A DNA stretch of 64,000 nucleotides from Chitinophaga pinensis (GTDB lineage: Bacteria > Bacteroidota > Bacteroidia > Flavobacteriales_D > Crocinitomicaceae), in the NCBI GenBank assembly GCA_945863605.1, contig CAMAZP010000015.1:1-64000 (forward strand), given 5' to 3'. The position numbers and the translations under genes are program-made. Below the pieces are notes generated by a model. It saw nothing but the letters and a program-made list of their open reading frames with translations, was not told where the DNA came from and searched no databases. Positions 39,021 through 48,467 of this stretch are shown in pieces (positions within the stretch are counted from its first letter, which is position 1; each line of letters begins with the position of its first letter).

Positions 39021-39050
39021 GGCTTAAAATTATGAAATAACAATTGGATT

Positions 39051-39058
39051 CAAAACTA
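39051..39058 (-). promoter_or_regulatory. Candidate -7 element of the lipoprotein-TPR unit
   Basis: The minus strand reads TAGTTTTG, matching TAnnTTTG, 30 nt before the lipoprotein ATG. No -33 TTG at standard spacing. Confidence 0.4.
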
Positions 39059-39111
39059 TCCGTTTTAATTTAACATTTATTTGTCCTTAAATTGAAGGAA
39101 AAATATTTAAA

Positions 39112-40359
39112 TCAAAACTCCCAACCAAAGCGTTCTTTCACCAACGAATAAATGTAAGCTAGAATTTCTTCGTTTTCGGTTTTTTCTAACGCGTCGTTTA
39201 CGAATGCACTAACCACCAAATTTCGCGCTGATTTTTCAGAAATACCTCTTGCACGCAAGTAGAAAACTGCTTCTTCGTCCAATTGTCCTGTTGTGGAACC
39301 GTGCGAACATTTCACATCGTCGGCGTAGATTTCCAATTCTGGTTTTGAATTAACAGTGGCATCGTCACTCATCAATACATTTGCATTCGATTGAAAAGCG
39401 TTGATTTTTTGAGCGTCTTTGCGAACGAAAACTTTCCCGTTAAACACTGCGGTAGCTTTGTCGTCGATCACTCCTTTGTACAATTCGTTTGACAAACAAT
39501 GTGCGACTTTATGGTCAATAATTGTATAATTATCAACATGTTGTGTGCCATTTAAAATGTAAGTACCATAAAGATTCGTTTCACAATTTTGACCATTAAC
39601 AGCAACATTTACCTCATTACGCACGAAGTTTCCGTTCAAAGTTGTTGTGTGAAGTGTAAAATTTGAATCTTTATCTTGTTTACTATTTACTTTTGAAACG
39701 TGGAAATTAGTTCCTTCCTCCGCTTGGATTTTATGTAATATTAAATACGTTCCTTCACCCACTTCAACGTCTGTAACAACATTTAGTAATGAATTACTTT
39801 CATTCAAAGACAAATAATTCATCACAATTTCCGCTTTCGAAAGTGCATTTGTTTTAATTACATTTCTTAAAGCAACAAATTCATTTCCAGTAGTATAATG
39901 AATGATTTCAATTACTTGTTCCAAATTTGTTTTAGCTGCAACATGAATAAATAATCCATTACTCGCATAAGCCAAATTCATTGTTTCGAAGGTGTTCAAT
40001 TCAGTGGAAACATTCGATAATTCTTCCGCTGAACAATCTTGAATGCTTTTTACCATCAAGCCACTTGGCAAATTTTCAGGCTGTTGAATCAAGTTTCCAT
40101 TGTGAAAAATGAATTGTAAAGATTCAGCACATATACGCAAAGATGAATCGATTTTGGCTACGTCAGTTTGATCAAAACGCAAGTTAGCAATGCGAGCTAA
40201 ACGTGTATATTTCCAGTTTTCGTGCTTCGTTGTTGGAAAATCACTTGTGTTTAAAAAGTCAAAAGCAGCGTTAACTTTATCATCTGGAAAAGCCAAAGTT
40301 GTACTTGCCAAATTCGCACGAAAAGCTGCTAATTTATTTGTTGAAATTACTTCTTGCAT
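39112..40359 (-). CDS. sufD: Fe-S cluster assembly scaffold protein SufD
   Basis: A 415-residue SufB/SufD-family protein. The C-terminal beta-helix core (DATVNSKPELEIYADDVKCSHGSTTGQLDEEAVFYLRARGI) carries the conserved Cys-Ser-His-Gly site and the N-terminus has the SufD-type helical domain (HENWKYTRLARI). It forms the SufBC2D scaffold complex. Last suf gene here, 6 nt after sufC; sufS and sufE do not follow, and no clear terminator is visible after it. Confidence 0.95.
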   Translation of the reverse strand: MQEVISTNKLAAFRANLASTTLAFPDDKVNAAFDFLNTSDFPTTKHENWKYTRLARIANLRFDQTDVAKIDSSLRICAESLQFIFHNGNLIQQPENLPSGLMVKSIQDCSAEELSNVSTELNTFETMNLAYASNGLFIHVAAKTNLEQVIEIIHYTTGNEFVALRNVIKTNALSKAEIVMNYLSLNESNSLLNVVTDVEVGEGTYLILHKIQAEEGTNFHVSKVNSKQDKDSNFTLHTTTLNGNFVRNEVNVAVNGQNCETNLYGTYILNGTQHVDNYTIIDHKVAHCLSNELYKGVIDDKATAVFNGKVFVRKDAQKINAFQSNANVLMSDDATVNSKPELEIYADDVKCSHGSTTGQLDEEAVFYLRARGISEKSARNLVVSAFVNDALEKTENEEILAYIYSLVKERFGWEF

Positions 40360-40365
40360 GGCTTT

Positions 40366-41121
40366 TTAGTTTGCGTCTACTTCGTTTTTAATCCAATCGT
40401 AGCCTTTTTCTTCTAATTCCAAAGCCAGTTCTTTTGTGCCAGTTTTAACGATTCTTCCATCATATAAAACATGTACAAAATCTGGAACAATATAATCCAA
40501 CAAACGTTGGTAATGCGTAATAACAATCGTTGCGTTTTCAGGTGATTTCAATTTATTCACACCACTCGCCACAATTCGCAAAGCATCGATGTCTAAACCA
40601 GAATCGGTTTCATCTAGAATCGCCAATTTCGGTTCTAACATCGCCATTTGGAAGATTTCGTTTCGTTTTTTCTCTCCGCCCGAAAAACCTTCGTTTACTG
40701 AACGTGAAGCCAATTTGCTATCCAATTCTACAATCGCTGATTTCTCACGTACTTTCGCCATAAAATCTTTCGCAGAAATTGATTCTTCACCTTTGTACTC
40801 ACGAATTTCATTCAAAGCTGTACGCAAAAAGTTTACGTTTGAAACCCCAGGAATCTCAACTGGATATTGAAAAGCAAGGAACAAACCTTCACGAGCTCTG
40901 TCTTCCGTTGATAACTCCAACAAGTCTTTGCCATCAAAATCCACAGAACCTTCAGTCACTTCGTATTCTTCACGTCCTGCCAAGATGCTAGCAAGCGTAC
41001 TTTTTCCAGCTCCGTTAGGCCCCATTATCGCATGGATTTCACCTGCGTTTACTTCTAAATTCAAGCCTTTAAGGATTTCTTTTCCCTCTATGTTGGCGTG
41101 TAAGTTTTTAATTTTTATCAT
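40366..41121 (-). CDS. sufC: Fe-S assembly ATPase SufC
   Basis: A 251-residue ABC ATPase. Walker A GPNGAGKS is at residues 34-41, the signature [16 protein letters not shown] and Walker [13 protein letters not shown] follow, all with the SufC-specific sequence. It drives conformational change in the SufBCD scaffold. sufB lies upstream, but 635 bp including a foreign-looking ORF separate them; in relatives the two are usually adjacent. Confidence 0.97.
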   Translation of the reverse strand: MIKIKNLHANIEGKEILKGLNLEVNAGEIHAIMGPNGAGKSTLASILAGREEYEVTEGSVDFDGKDLLELSTEDRAREGLFLAFQYPVEIPGVSNVNFLRTALNEIREYKGEESISAKDFMAKVREKSAIVELDSKLASRSVNEGFSGGEKKRNEIFQMAMLEPKLAILDETDSGLDIDALRIVASGVNKLKSPENATIVITHYQRLLDYIVPDFVHVLYDGRIVKTGTKELALELEEKGYDWIKNEVDAN

Positions 41122-41131
41122 TTTATTCTAA

Positions 41132-41217
41132 ATTGCAGATTGAAAATTACAGATTGCAGATTAAAGCATTGCAAATTAAAAATTACAGATTGCAAATTGA
41201 GTGTATGATCTGTAATT
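41132..41217. repeat. 7-bp repeat tract upstream of sufC
   Basis: About ten heptads of the form ATTNNAR run nearly in phase from 41132 to 41202 (ATTGCAG, ATTGAAA, ATTACAG, ATTGCAG, ATTAAAG and so on, one extra base at 41167). AATTACAGAT (41181-41190) and ATCTGTAATT (41208-41217) form a perfect 10-bp inverted repeat. Related to the hairpin between atpG and atpA. Confidence 0.85.
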
Positions 41218-41232
41218 ACAATCTTATTTTAT

Positions 41233-41610
41233 TTATTTATTTCCTTTATAACTTTTTAAATATTTTATAAATCCGGCTAATTGTTTACTTGTTGTAGCGC
41301 ATTTTTCATTAATTATGTTATATTCATTTTCGCTTAAATAGTCCAAATTAAATGCAATTCTCAATTGGGTTCTTACTTCACCGCACGATCCTTTTGCTAT
41401 CGCTAGAAAATACAAAAACTGATTCTTTCCATCTCTTTCATAACCTTCTGATACATTCGATGGAACAGAAACGGAAGCCCTTCTAATTTGATCCTTTAAA
41501 CCAAAATCTTTAGAAAATTTTTCTGTATTTGTTAACCTATATATTTCAGTACATAAATCCATACTAGCTTTCCAAACATCTAAATCCTCAAAGTTTCCTA
41601 TTGTTGCCAT
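41233..41610 (-). CDS. Four-helix-bundle protein (23S rRNA IVS/S23-like)
   Basis: A 125-residue all-helical protein with the signature of the S23/IVS-encoded four-helix-bundle family: FEDLDVWKASMDL at the start, KDFGLKDQIRRASVSVPSNVSEG near residues 34-57, FLYFLAIAKGSCGEVRTQL near 64-82. The family was first seen in intervening sequences of 23S rRNA; distant relatives include the Avd accessory protein of diversity-generating retroelements. Its role in intergenic sites is unknown. It interrupts sufB-sufC, is on the same strand, and is bracketed by ATTRCAG heptad tracts, which looks like an inserted element. Confidence 0.88.
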   Translation of the reverse strand: MATIGNFEDLDVWKASMDLCTEIYRLTNTEKFSKDFGLKDQIRRASVSVPSNVSEGYERDGKNQFLYFLAIAKGSCGEVRTQLRIAFNLDYLSENEYNIINEKCATTSKQLAGFIKYLKSYKGNK

Positions 41611-41612
41611 AT

Positions 41613-41751
41613 ATTCAAATTACAGATTAGAAAATTACCGATTGCAGATTAATAGTAGATTGCAGATTAATAGTAGATTACAAGTTGAAAAATACAAATT
41701 ACAGATTGAGACTGAATTTAATTTGCAATTTGTAATCTGTTAATCTGTAAT
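41613..41751. repeat. 7-bp repeat tract between sufB and the four-helix-bundle gene
   Basis: The tract has the words ATTACAG and ATTGCAG in one orientation and AATCTGT in the other at its right end. An 18-bp unit ATTGCAGATTAATAGTAG occurs twice in tandem (41641-41658, 41659-41676). ATTACAGATT (41698-41707) pairs with AATCTGTAAT (41742-41751). Confidence 0.85.
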
Positions 41752-41756
41752 CCATA

Positions 41757-43205
41757 TTATCCTACCGAGCCCTCCAAACTAATCGCCAACAACTTCTGAG
41801 CTTCCACAGCAAATTCCATCGGCAACTGATTCAATACTTCTTTACAATATCCATTTACAATTAAACTAATCGCTTTTTCTTCACTAATTCCGCGCTGCAT
41901 GCAATAAAACAACTGATCTTCACCGATTTTAGAGGTCGTTGCTTCGTGTTCTATTTTCGCACTTGGATTTTTACATTCTATATATGGAAACGTATGCGCA
42001 CCACATTCATCCGTCATTAACAAAGAGTCACATTGAGAAAAATTTCTAGCATTTTGTGCATTCTTGCTAATTTGTACCAAACCTCTGTATGAATTTTGAG
42101 ATTTCCCAGCTGAAATTCCTTTTGAAATAATGGTACTTTTTGTGTTTTTACCTAAGTGAATCATTTTTGTACCAGTATCCGCTTGTTGGTAATTGTTAGT
42201 TACGGCCACAGAATAAAATTCTCCAATCGAATTGTCCCCTTTCAAAATACACGAAGGATATTTCCAAGTCACAGCCGAACCTGTTTCTACTTGCGTCCAC
42301 GAAATTTTTGCGTTACGTTCGCATACACCACGTTTAGTTACGAAATTGAAAACGCCTCCAAGACCATTTTTGTCGCCCGGATACCAATTTTGAACCGTAG
42401 AATACTTGATTTCGGCATTTTCCAAAGCGATTAACTCAACAACAGCTGCGTGTAATTGATTTTCGGCACGTTGTGGAGCAGTGCATCCTTCCAAATAAGA
42501 AACATACGAACCTTCGTCAGCAACTACCAATGTACGTTCAAATTGTCCAGTTCCACCTGCGTTAATACGGAAATAAGTAGACAATTCCATCGGACAACGA
42601 ACTCCTTTTGGTATATAGCAGAATGAACCGTCTGTAAAAACAGCTGAGTTTAAAGCCGCGTAGAAATTATCTGTAGTTGGAACAACAGTTCCCATGTATT
42701 TTTTAACCAATTCAGGATGTTCCTGTACTGCGTCAGAAAACGAGCAAAAAATGATTCCTAATTCGCCCAATTTTTCTTTGAAAGAAGTAGCCACTGAAAC
42801 TGAATCCATAACGAAATCAACTGCAACACCAGTCAAGCGTTGTTGTTCCTCCAAAGAGATTCCCAATTTCGCCATCGTTGCCTTCATTTCAGGATCAACA
42901 TCGTCCCACGATTCGTATTTTTTTGTTTGCTTTGGAGCTGAATAATAAGCAATTGCCTGAAAATCTGGTTTTGTGTAATGAACATGTGCCCATTCAGGTT
43001 CATTCATAGTTTTCCAAATTGCAAAAGCTTTCAAACGGTGTTCCAACAACCATTCAGGTTCATTTTTCTTATCGGAAATCAAACGAATAATGTCTTCATT
43101 CAATCCAATAGGAACAGTGTCTGTTTCAATATCAGTAACAAAACCAAATTTGTATTCCTGATTTTCGAGGTCTTTCGCTAACTCGTTTTCGGTATAATTT
43201 GCCAT
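41757..43205 (-). CDS. sufB: Fe-S cluster assembly protein SufB
   Basis: A 482-residue core scaffold where nascent clusters are built. It shows the family features [46 protein letters not shown] and, near the C-terminus, [31 protein letters not shown]. It lies 9 nt after the HesB-type gene. Downstream, the operon is interrupted by the four-helix-bundle element before sufC. Confidence 0.98.
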   Translation of the reverse strand: MANYTENELAKDLENQEYKFGFVTDIETDTVPIGLNEDIIRLISDKKNEPEWLLEHRLKAFAIWKTMNEPEWAHVHYTKPDFQAIAYYSAPKQTKKYESWDDVDPEMKATMAKLGISLEEQQRLTGVAVDFVMDSVSVATSFKEKLGELGIIFCSFSDAVQEHPELVKKYMGTVVPTTDNFYAALNSAVFTDGSFCYIPKGVRCPMELSTYFRINAGGTGQFERTLVVADEGSYVSYLEGCTAPQRAENQLHAAVVELIALENAEIKYSTVQNWYPGDKNGLGGVFNFVTKRGVCERNAKISWTQVETGSAVTWKYPSCILKGDNSIGEFYSVAVTNNYQQADTGTKMIHLGKNTKSTIISKGISAGKSQNSYRGLVQISKNAQNARNFSQCDSLLMTDECGAHTFPYIECKNPSAKIEHEATTSKIGEDQLFYCMQRGISEEKAISLIVNGYCKEVLNQLPMEFAVEAQKLLAISLEGSVG

Positions 43206-43214
43206 TGCGTTTGT

Positions 43215-43538
43215 TTAAACTGAAAAAGATTCTCCGCAACCGCATGTTCTATCTGCATTTGGATTTTTGAAAATAAAACCTTTTCCATTTAATCCTCCCG
43301 AAAAATCAAGTGTTGTTCCTAGTAAATATAAATAGCTTTTTGTGTCAACAACAACGCGCATTCCATTATCCTCAAACACTTTATCGCCTTCTTTTTCCTC
43401 GTTATCAAAAGTAAGTTGGTACATCAAACCTGAACAACCTCCACCTTGAACTCCAACACGAATGAAATATCCTTCTTTGCCCTCATCTTCCATCAATCTG
43501 ATTGCTTGCTTTTTAGCAGTATCTGTGACCGTAATCAT
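43215..43538 (-). CDS. sufA: HesB/IscA/SufA-type Fe-S carrier
   Basis: A 107-residue A-type carrier protein with the three conserved cysteines: one in GGGCSGLMYQL and two in the C-terminal CGCGESF motif. The C-terminus and length fit the family exactly. It receives clusters from SufBCD and passes them to apoproteins. First gene of the suf operon under a well-formed promoter. The SufA versus ErpA/IscA label is by operon context. Confidence 0.92.
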   Translation of the reverse strand: MITVTDTAKKQAIRLMEDEGKEGYFIRVGVQGGGCSGLMYQLTFDNEEKEGDKVFEDNGMRVVVDTKSYLYLLGTTLDFSGGLNGKGFIFKNPNADRTCGCGESFSV

Positions 43539-43585
43539 CGCTTCTGTTTATTTAGATTAATTATAAATAAGATGTAATTTGATTG

Positions 43586-43616
43586 CAAAAATACCACTTT
43601 TAAGGTATTGTAACAA
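43586..43616 (-). promoter_or_regulatory. Promoter of the suf operon (TTG, 20 bp, TATTTTTG)
   Basis: On the minus strand TTG (43616-43614) and TATTTTTG (43593-43586) are 20 bp apart, giving a leader of about 40 nt to the first suf ATG. Confidence 0.75.
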
Positions 43617-43658
43617 ACATTTCAATAACAATAATTCTTAAAAATAGTTTTTCGCCTT

Positions 43659-43690
43659 TTGATTTGAATTATAAACTGCTCTTATCTTTG
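43659..43690 (+). promoter_or_regulatory. Promoter (TTG, 21 bp, TATCTTTG) ending 4 nt before a start codon
   Basis: TTG at 43659-43661 and TATCTTTG at 43683-43690 fit the Bacteroidota consensus. The ATG at 43695 follows after only 4 nt, so the transcript is probably leaderless or nearly so. Confidence 0.7.
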
Positions 43691-43694
43691 TTAA

Positions 43695-43925
43695 ATGGAA
43701 GATGAAATACCACAATTTAATTTCAAGCAACATATTCCTAAGCGTTTTGGGAGAACTTACGTTGTAAGAATGGTTATTTACATTTTAGGTTTTGCAGTAG
43801 CTTTAGGTTTTTTAGTTCAACGATGGAAATCGGTTGATTCAAACAAAAAGAAAATTGAAGTGTTAAACGAAATACAAAATAAGGAAATTGACGTTCAAGT
43901 AGCCCCTGAAAAAATAAATCGATGA
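43695..43925 (+). CDS. Small single-span membrane protein, unknown
   Basis: A 76-residue protein with a basic N-terminal stretch (KQHIPKRFGRTYVVRM), one membrane helix (about residues 27-41, VIYILGFAVALGFLV) and a charged C-terminal tail. No family is recognised. It is divergent from the suf operon and its end overlaps the next ATG (ATGA), so it is translated together with the DUF2141 protein. A real gene is supported by promoter, overlap and codon pattern. Confidence 0.65.
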   Translation: MEDEIPQFNFKQHIPKRFGRTYVVRMVIYILGFAVALGFLVQRWKSVDSNKKKIEVLNEIQNKEIDVQVAPEKINR

Positions 43926-44332
43926 AAACACTTTTAATTAGTTCTTTACTTTTCATGTTGATGGAAACAAAGACATATCAATTAACTATTGAAATCAAAA
44001 ACATACCTTCGACTAAAGGAAATCTATTCATTGGTTTATATCAGCCGAAGAATGAGTTTCCAGTTTTTGGAAAGCAATACATTGGAAAAGTGGTTCCAGT
44101 TTCAGGAAAGACAATGACTTACACTTTCAAAGATTTACCTCAGGGAGATTATGCGTTTGCTATTTATCACGATGAAAACAAAAACGGTAAATTGGATAAG
44201 AACATGTTAGGCGTACCAACAGAATATTACGGATTTTCTAACAACGCTAGAAGAACATTCAGTGCGCCAAATTTTGAAGAATCAAGCTTCGACCTTAAAA
44301 AAGATGTAAAGCAAACGATTGTTCTAAAGTAA
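43922..44332 (+). CDS. DUF2141 family secreted protein
   Basis: A 136-residue protein beginning with a short hydrophobic segment (KTLLISSLLFMLM), then the DUF2141 fold: LTIEIKNIPSTKGNLFIGLY, the conserved YAFAIYHDENKNGKLDKN near residues 80-97 and YGFSNNARR. The HDENKNGKLD stretch looks like a calcium-binding loop. Members are found outside the cytoplasm in many Gram-negatives with no established function. Cotranscribed with the small membrane protein. Confidence 0.85.
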   Translation: MKTLLISSLLFMLMETKTYQLTIEIKNIPSTKGNLFIGLYQPKNEFPVFGKQYIGKVVPVSGKTMTYTFKDLPQGDYAFAIYHDENKNGKLDKNMLGVPTEYYGFSNNARRTFSAPNFEESSFDLKKDVKQTIVLK

Positions 44333-44359
44333 TCCTATTATTAAAAAAGTAGAAGGTTA

Positions 44360-45973
44360 TTATTTTTGGATAATCACCTTTTGAAAACTACTGTATTTCT
44401 CCTCAAAAATAAAATTGAAATAATAAATTCCATTTGTTAGATTTGCTTTTTTAGGTAAATCAATTGCTTTTTGGCCGACTTTAATCTTTTCAAAATAACG
44501 TTCATAAATAATTTTTCCATTTTGATCGGTAATAAAAAGTTCAACGTTTCCCTGTGTTGGCACTTGAAATTGAATTTTCACATCGCCATCACTTGGATTA
44601 GGGTAAACTTTAGCACTAAAAGGATTTACACCGTCAATGGTAGTGATAGAATTAGTTGAATCTTTCATCAACCAAACTTCATAAATCACATTATTGGCAC
44701 TTGTTACTCCTGAATTATTGTTGGTAAATGCATTTTTATCGGTAGAGAAAATCCCCCCTAAAATATGACCAATCATGACAGAATCTCCCATAAAAGTTTC
44801 CATTTTCAACACTTCATTACTATGATGAGCTAACGATTGATTTAAGATAAATTCTGAACTTGGACCTACTAATTCTGGCATTTCTGTTCCAAAAACAAAC
44901 TCTTGCAAACCACCATTTGAATCACGAGCAACAAGGCTAATTGTTTTCACAAAAGGAACCGTTTGGTCATTTACTAATTGTCCGTTGGAAAGATAATATT
45001 GACTGATTCCACCAAAGAAAATAGAGTACATTTTCTCTACATCAGCATCGTATAAACCAACATTTGCAGCGTGATAATTACTTAAATATTGATTGAAAGT
45101 AGTGATTGGTGTGTGACCAGAAGCTTTTACATCAACAGGATATAGAAAAGGTAAATCAGCATTTATCTGAAAAACACCCGAGGAAATTGTGTAACCAAGT
45201 TCGTTGTTTGCAAAAACTTGTGGTACTAAATTGTAATCGCGACGGTGAAGATTAACTTCATCCACAATGGAAGTATAGTTTGAAATTGATAATTGCGAAC
45301 CTGAATTATTGATTTTAAACTTACGTATAGCGCTTGTATACGTTTGCGTGTAAGTTGGATTTCCCATTGGGTTGTAACGACCATCAAAACGATGACCACC
45401 AACTAAGTAAAATGTATCACCAATTTTACCTAAATGTCCGCCAGTTACTGCAAAATTTTCATCACTCATTTGTTTGAAAAAACCATCAATTACCTGATCA
45501 TTTATTATTGCATTGATTAAACCACTTACATTGATAGAAATCATTTTCGGGAAAGTGATATGATCGTTTGCCGTTGGACTAAAAGCATAGCCACCTAAAA
45601 AATACAAAGTATCATCATCCTGGAAAAAATTCATATTCGTAGATTGCAATTGCTCTTTAATCGAAACTTCTAAAGCATTTATACTCGCTGTCCAAGATTG
45701 ATTGGTGTTGATGTCTAAAATATAAATATCCGTATTGTTTTGATTTTGAGGAAATGCATTAAATGGCTGTCTAGCGTGAATCCCATCTTTTCTTCCTCCA
45801 ATTAATAGTACTTTATCTCCCGATTGAGCAAAAGCGTACGAATGTAAACCGTTAAAACCATTAACCGTTTTTGCAACCAATTTTACTTCGTAAGGGAAGG
45901 TGTTTTGTTGAGAAAAAGCAAGGTTAGAAAGTACTTGTGTGAGTAGTAGTTCGAAAATAAGTAGCTTGCGCAT
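44360..45973 (-). CDS. Kelch-like T9SS type A cargo protein
   Basis: A 537-residue protein from the ATG at 45973, which starts the signal peptide (MRKLLIFELLLTQVLSNLAFSQ); a more upstream ATG at 46000 would add nine residues. Kelch-like GG blades are seen (KVLLIGGRKDG, LYFLGGYAF, FYLVGGHRF), so a beta-propeller is likely. The C-terminus is a type A sorting domain (KVYPNPSDGDVKIQF ... NGIYYFNF ... KVIIQK). It lies downstream of the TonB receptor on the same strand and may belong to the iron operon, though 70 bp separate them. Confidence 0.8.
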   Translation of the reverse strand: MRKLLIFELLLTQVLSNLAFSQQNTFPYEVKLVAKTVNGFNGLHSYAFAQSGDKVLLIGGRKDGIHARQPFNAFPQNQNNTDIYILDINTNQSWTASINALEVSIKEQLQSTNMNFFQDDDTLYFLGGYAFSPTANDHITFPKMISINVSGLINAIINDQVIDGFFKQMSDENFAVTGGHLGKIGDTFYLVGGHRFDGRYNPMGNPTYTQTYTSAIRKFKINNSGSQLSISNYTSIVDEVNLHRRDYNLVPQVFANNELGYTISSGVFQINADLPFLYPVDVKASGHTPITTFNQYLSNYHAANVGLYDADVEKMYSIFFGGISQYYLSNGQLVNDQTVPFVKTISLVARDSNGGLQEFVFGTEMPELVGPSSEFILNQSLAHHSNEVLKMETFMGDSVMIGHILGGIFSTDKNAFTNNNSGVTSANNVIYEVWLMKDSTNSITTIDGVNPFSAKVYPNPSDGDVKIQFQVPTQGNVELFITDQNGKIIYERYFEKIKVGQKAIDLPKKANLTNGIYYFNFIFEEKYSSFQKVIIQK

Positions 45974-46043
45974 AATGATAGTTTTTACAAAAGAAAACAT
46001 ATTTTGAAGAATTGGGTGTAACTAAGGTTACTTTAGGTGTAGT

Positions 46044-48467
46044 CTATTTCTTTTTCCCAGTCTTCAACTGAAATTGAAGCGTGATGTAGGCATTGATTCC
46101 ATCAGAAGGTAGAATTCCAGGGCCTGGATAAGAAACAGCGCGACGTGTATAATATTTTGAGTTGGTGAAATTATTTACTCCTAGCTCAATTTTGAATAGT
46201 TCGCTCAGATCGTATCTACTTGAAAAATCACCCACAAAATAAGCTGGAATTTGTCCTATAACAGCATCACCTGAGGGTTCAACTGAATTTGTAGCGTCTG
46301 TAAATTGAGCACTATTAAACGAACCTTGAATTTGCATTGTGAATTTTGCTGTTTTGAACTTTAGTCCTGTTTTCACAATAATTGGGCTTACATATTCCAC
46401 TTGTTTTCCAACGTAGGAAGTTTCTCTTGAACGAATATAAACAGCGTTGGTGTATGCAGCATTTACAAACCAAGAAAGACCGTTTTTTGCTTTTTCGTCG
46501 TGCATTTTAAGGAAATCAATTTCGGCAAAAATTTCAATTCCCATATTGCGAGCGTCACCTATGTTTGTACGCTCCTTGTAAATCGTTCCTAATTTGGGTG
46601 CGAGTCCAATTTTATCTCCGTAGTACAAATAATAGAGGGCTAGGTCGTAAATAAAAAAATTGGAAAGCAAACCTCTTGTGCCTAGCTCAACCGTTACACC
46701 GTATTCGTCTTTCATTAAGGTATCGACGATAAAATTGGGGTTGGTAACTCGAATGTCAGTGAAATTAATCGCTCTGTAATTTTGGGTTGCATTGGCGTAG
46801 ATTGTTCCGTTTTTCATTGTTTTTTTCGAGAGACCTAATCCGAAAAGAGGCAAACTTCTCTTAACAAAACGTTCACTTTGATTGGTGTAAATAGCAATTG
46901 TATCAAAATTTACAGGATGAATTACATATTGTTTATAGTATCCTTCAGACGAACTTGTAATATACTCATAACGCATTCCAAAATTAAAACGCCAATCGTC
47001 ATTTAAGAAAAGAATATTTTCTATAAATCCAGCAATATTTTCTGATGGAAATTCATAAGAAGAATTTTCTAAATTAGAGGGGTTGGTGAAGGAAAAATCT
47101 GCTGTTGAGTCGCTTGATGCGTTGCCTTGTTCTGCTGTTGTGAATCCTCGATAATAGCGCGCGCCTACTAAAAATGCACCTTTCAATTTAGAATTCAATT
47201 CATAGCGTTTCAAAAAACGTGTTTCAGCTCCAACATTTTTAAATTCACCCAAAATCATTGTTCGCGGCCCGCCGATGTCTTCTTTGGTAATTTTTTCTAA
47301 GAAACCCAAACTTTTACGATCTGATAGCATTCCAAAGGCACGTACATTAATTAAAGCTGATTTCGTAACTTCAAAATCGTAATGTAAAGCCAACATTTTC
47401 CAATCCACTGCAAACCAATTTCTGTTTCTAAAACTTTGACGAATATCGTTCTCAAATTGCAAATCAGTCAATCCACCAGGCTGTTGGGTGAGGTAATTCA
47501 TTTGCGTATACTCCAATTTTAATAGCTGTTTTTCCGTTAATTGAAAGGCCAATTGTCCAAAAAATTGATGCTGGTAAAAACCTGAATTTTGGCGATAACC
47601 ATTTCCTCGTTTGTACTGGTGGTAAACTTGATAAGCGAATTTATTTTTCGTTCCTGAAATGCGATTGAACGTTCCTAAATACCCATAAGTTCCTCCTGTA
47701 AAGCGACTTGTGAGTTGAAAAGGTGTGGTCGTTTCTGGATCTTTGATGACAAAATTCAACAAACCTCCGAATTGTGTACCAAATTGCAAAGAAGCAGAAC
47801 CTCTGATGATTTCAATAGATTTCAATGCTTCAATTGGTGGCGTGTAATAGCTTTCTGGGTAACCCAAAGCGTCCGCGCTGATGTCATAACCATTTTGGCG
47901 TGTGTTGAAATTGGCTGCTCTGTCTGGACTTAAACCTCTTCCTCCTATTCCAACTTGAATTCCTGCGCCATCACTTTCCCAAATATTTAGACCAGGTACT
48001 TTAGCAAAAATCTCCCTTGGATTTGCTGTCGATTTTGCACCGCTCAAACCACTTAATTCAATGACAGCATTTGTTCCAGTATTGATTTGAACACCTTTCA
48101 ACGCGGGTAAATATCCAACGTCAAAACCTTCCATTCGCTTGCGTGTAATGTTTACTTCATTTATTTCCATCACCTGAGAGCGCATTGAAACTTCGAGTAC
48201 TTTATTCATAATTAATTCTCTCGAAACTAATAAGTTAAGTGTGTCATAGTTAGTTAATGAAAATTGTAAACGATCGCCAACTTCGACATTAATTCCAAAT
48301 TTCCCACTTCCATCTGAAGACGCATTTTTATTCGTATTGAGATTTTTAATGCGAACGCCAGGAATTTCTATTTGTGATTCATCTGCTATTTTACCTGAAA
48401 GTAAAAATTTTTGCGCCTTGAATTGAGCACAAAAAATAACCAATAAAATAACGAATATCCCTCTCAT
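46044..48467 (-). CDS. TonB-dependent outer-membrane receptor (FecA-like)
   Basis: An 807-residue receptor. It has a signal peptide, an N-terminal carboxypeptidase-regulatory-like domain (SGKIADESQIEIPGVRIKNL), a plug domain around residues 115-240 (AKVPGLNIWESDGAGIQVGIGGRG, SIEIIRGSASLQFG) and a 22-strand barrel ending FQLKTGKKK. The plug sequence resembles FecA/ferric siderophore receptors. Its HTTM and imelysin neighbours support iron or heme-related uptake. Its start overlaps the HTTM gene end by 4 bp, showing tight coexpression. The ligand cannot be told from sequence. Confidence 0.9.
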   Translation of the reverse strand: MRGIFVILLVIFCAQFKAQKFLLSGKIADESQIEIPGVRIKNLNTNKNASSDGSGKFGINVEVGDRLQFSLTNYDTLNLLVSRELIMNKVLEVSMRSQVMEINEVNITRKRMEGFDVGYLPALKGVQINTGTNAVIELSGLSGAKSTANPREIFAKVPGLNIWESDGAGIQVGIGGRGLSPDRAANFNTRQNGYDISADALGYPESYYTPPIEALKSIEIIRGSASLQFGTQFGGLLNFVIKDPETTTPFQLTSRFTGGTYGYLGTFNRISGTKNKFAYQVYHQYKRGNGYRQNSGFYQHQFFGQLAFQLTEKQLLKLEYTQMNYLTQQPGGLTDLQFENDIRQSFRNRNWFAVDWKMLALHYDFEVTKSALINVRAFGMLSDRKSLGFLEKITKEDIGGPRTMILGEFKNVGAETRFLKRYELNSKLKGAFLVGARYYRGFTTAEQGNASSDSTADFSFTNPSNLENSSYEFPSENIAGFIENILFLNDDWRFNFGMRYEYITSSSEGYYKQYVIHPVNFDTIAIYTNQSERFVKRSLPLFGLGLSKKTMKNGTIYANATQNYRAINFTDIRVTNPNFIVDTLMKDEYGVTVELGTRGLLSNFFIYDLALYYLYYGDKIGLAPKLGTIYKERTNIGDARNMGIEIFAEIDFLKMHDEKAKNGLSWFVNAAYTNAVYIRSRETSYVGKQVEYVSPIIVKTGLKFKTAKFTMQIQGSFNSAQFTDATNSVEPSGDAVIGQIPAYFVGDFSSRYDLSELFKIELGVNNFTNSKYYTRRAVSYPGPGILPSDGINAYITLQFQLKTGKKK

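Noticed and set aside
41132-41751. CRISPR or terminator reading of the ATTRCAG tracts
   Set aside because: The period is 7 bp, there are no spacers, and the hairpins lack U-tracts.
44340-44400. Terminator between the DUF2141 and kelch genes
   Set aside because: AAGGTTATTA/TAATCACCTT pairs with a mismatch, overlaps coding sequence and lacks a proper U-tract.
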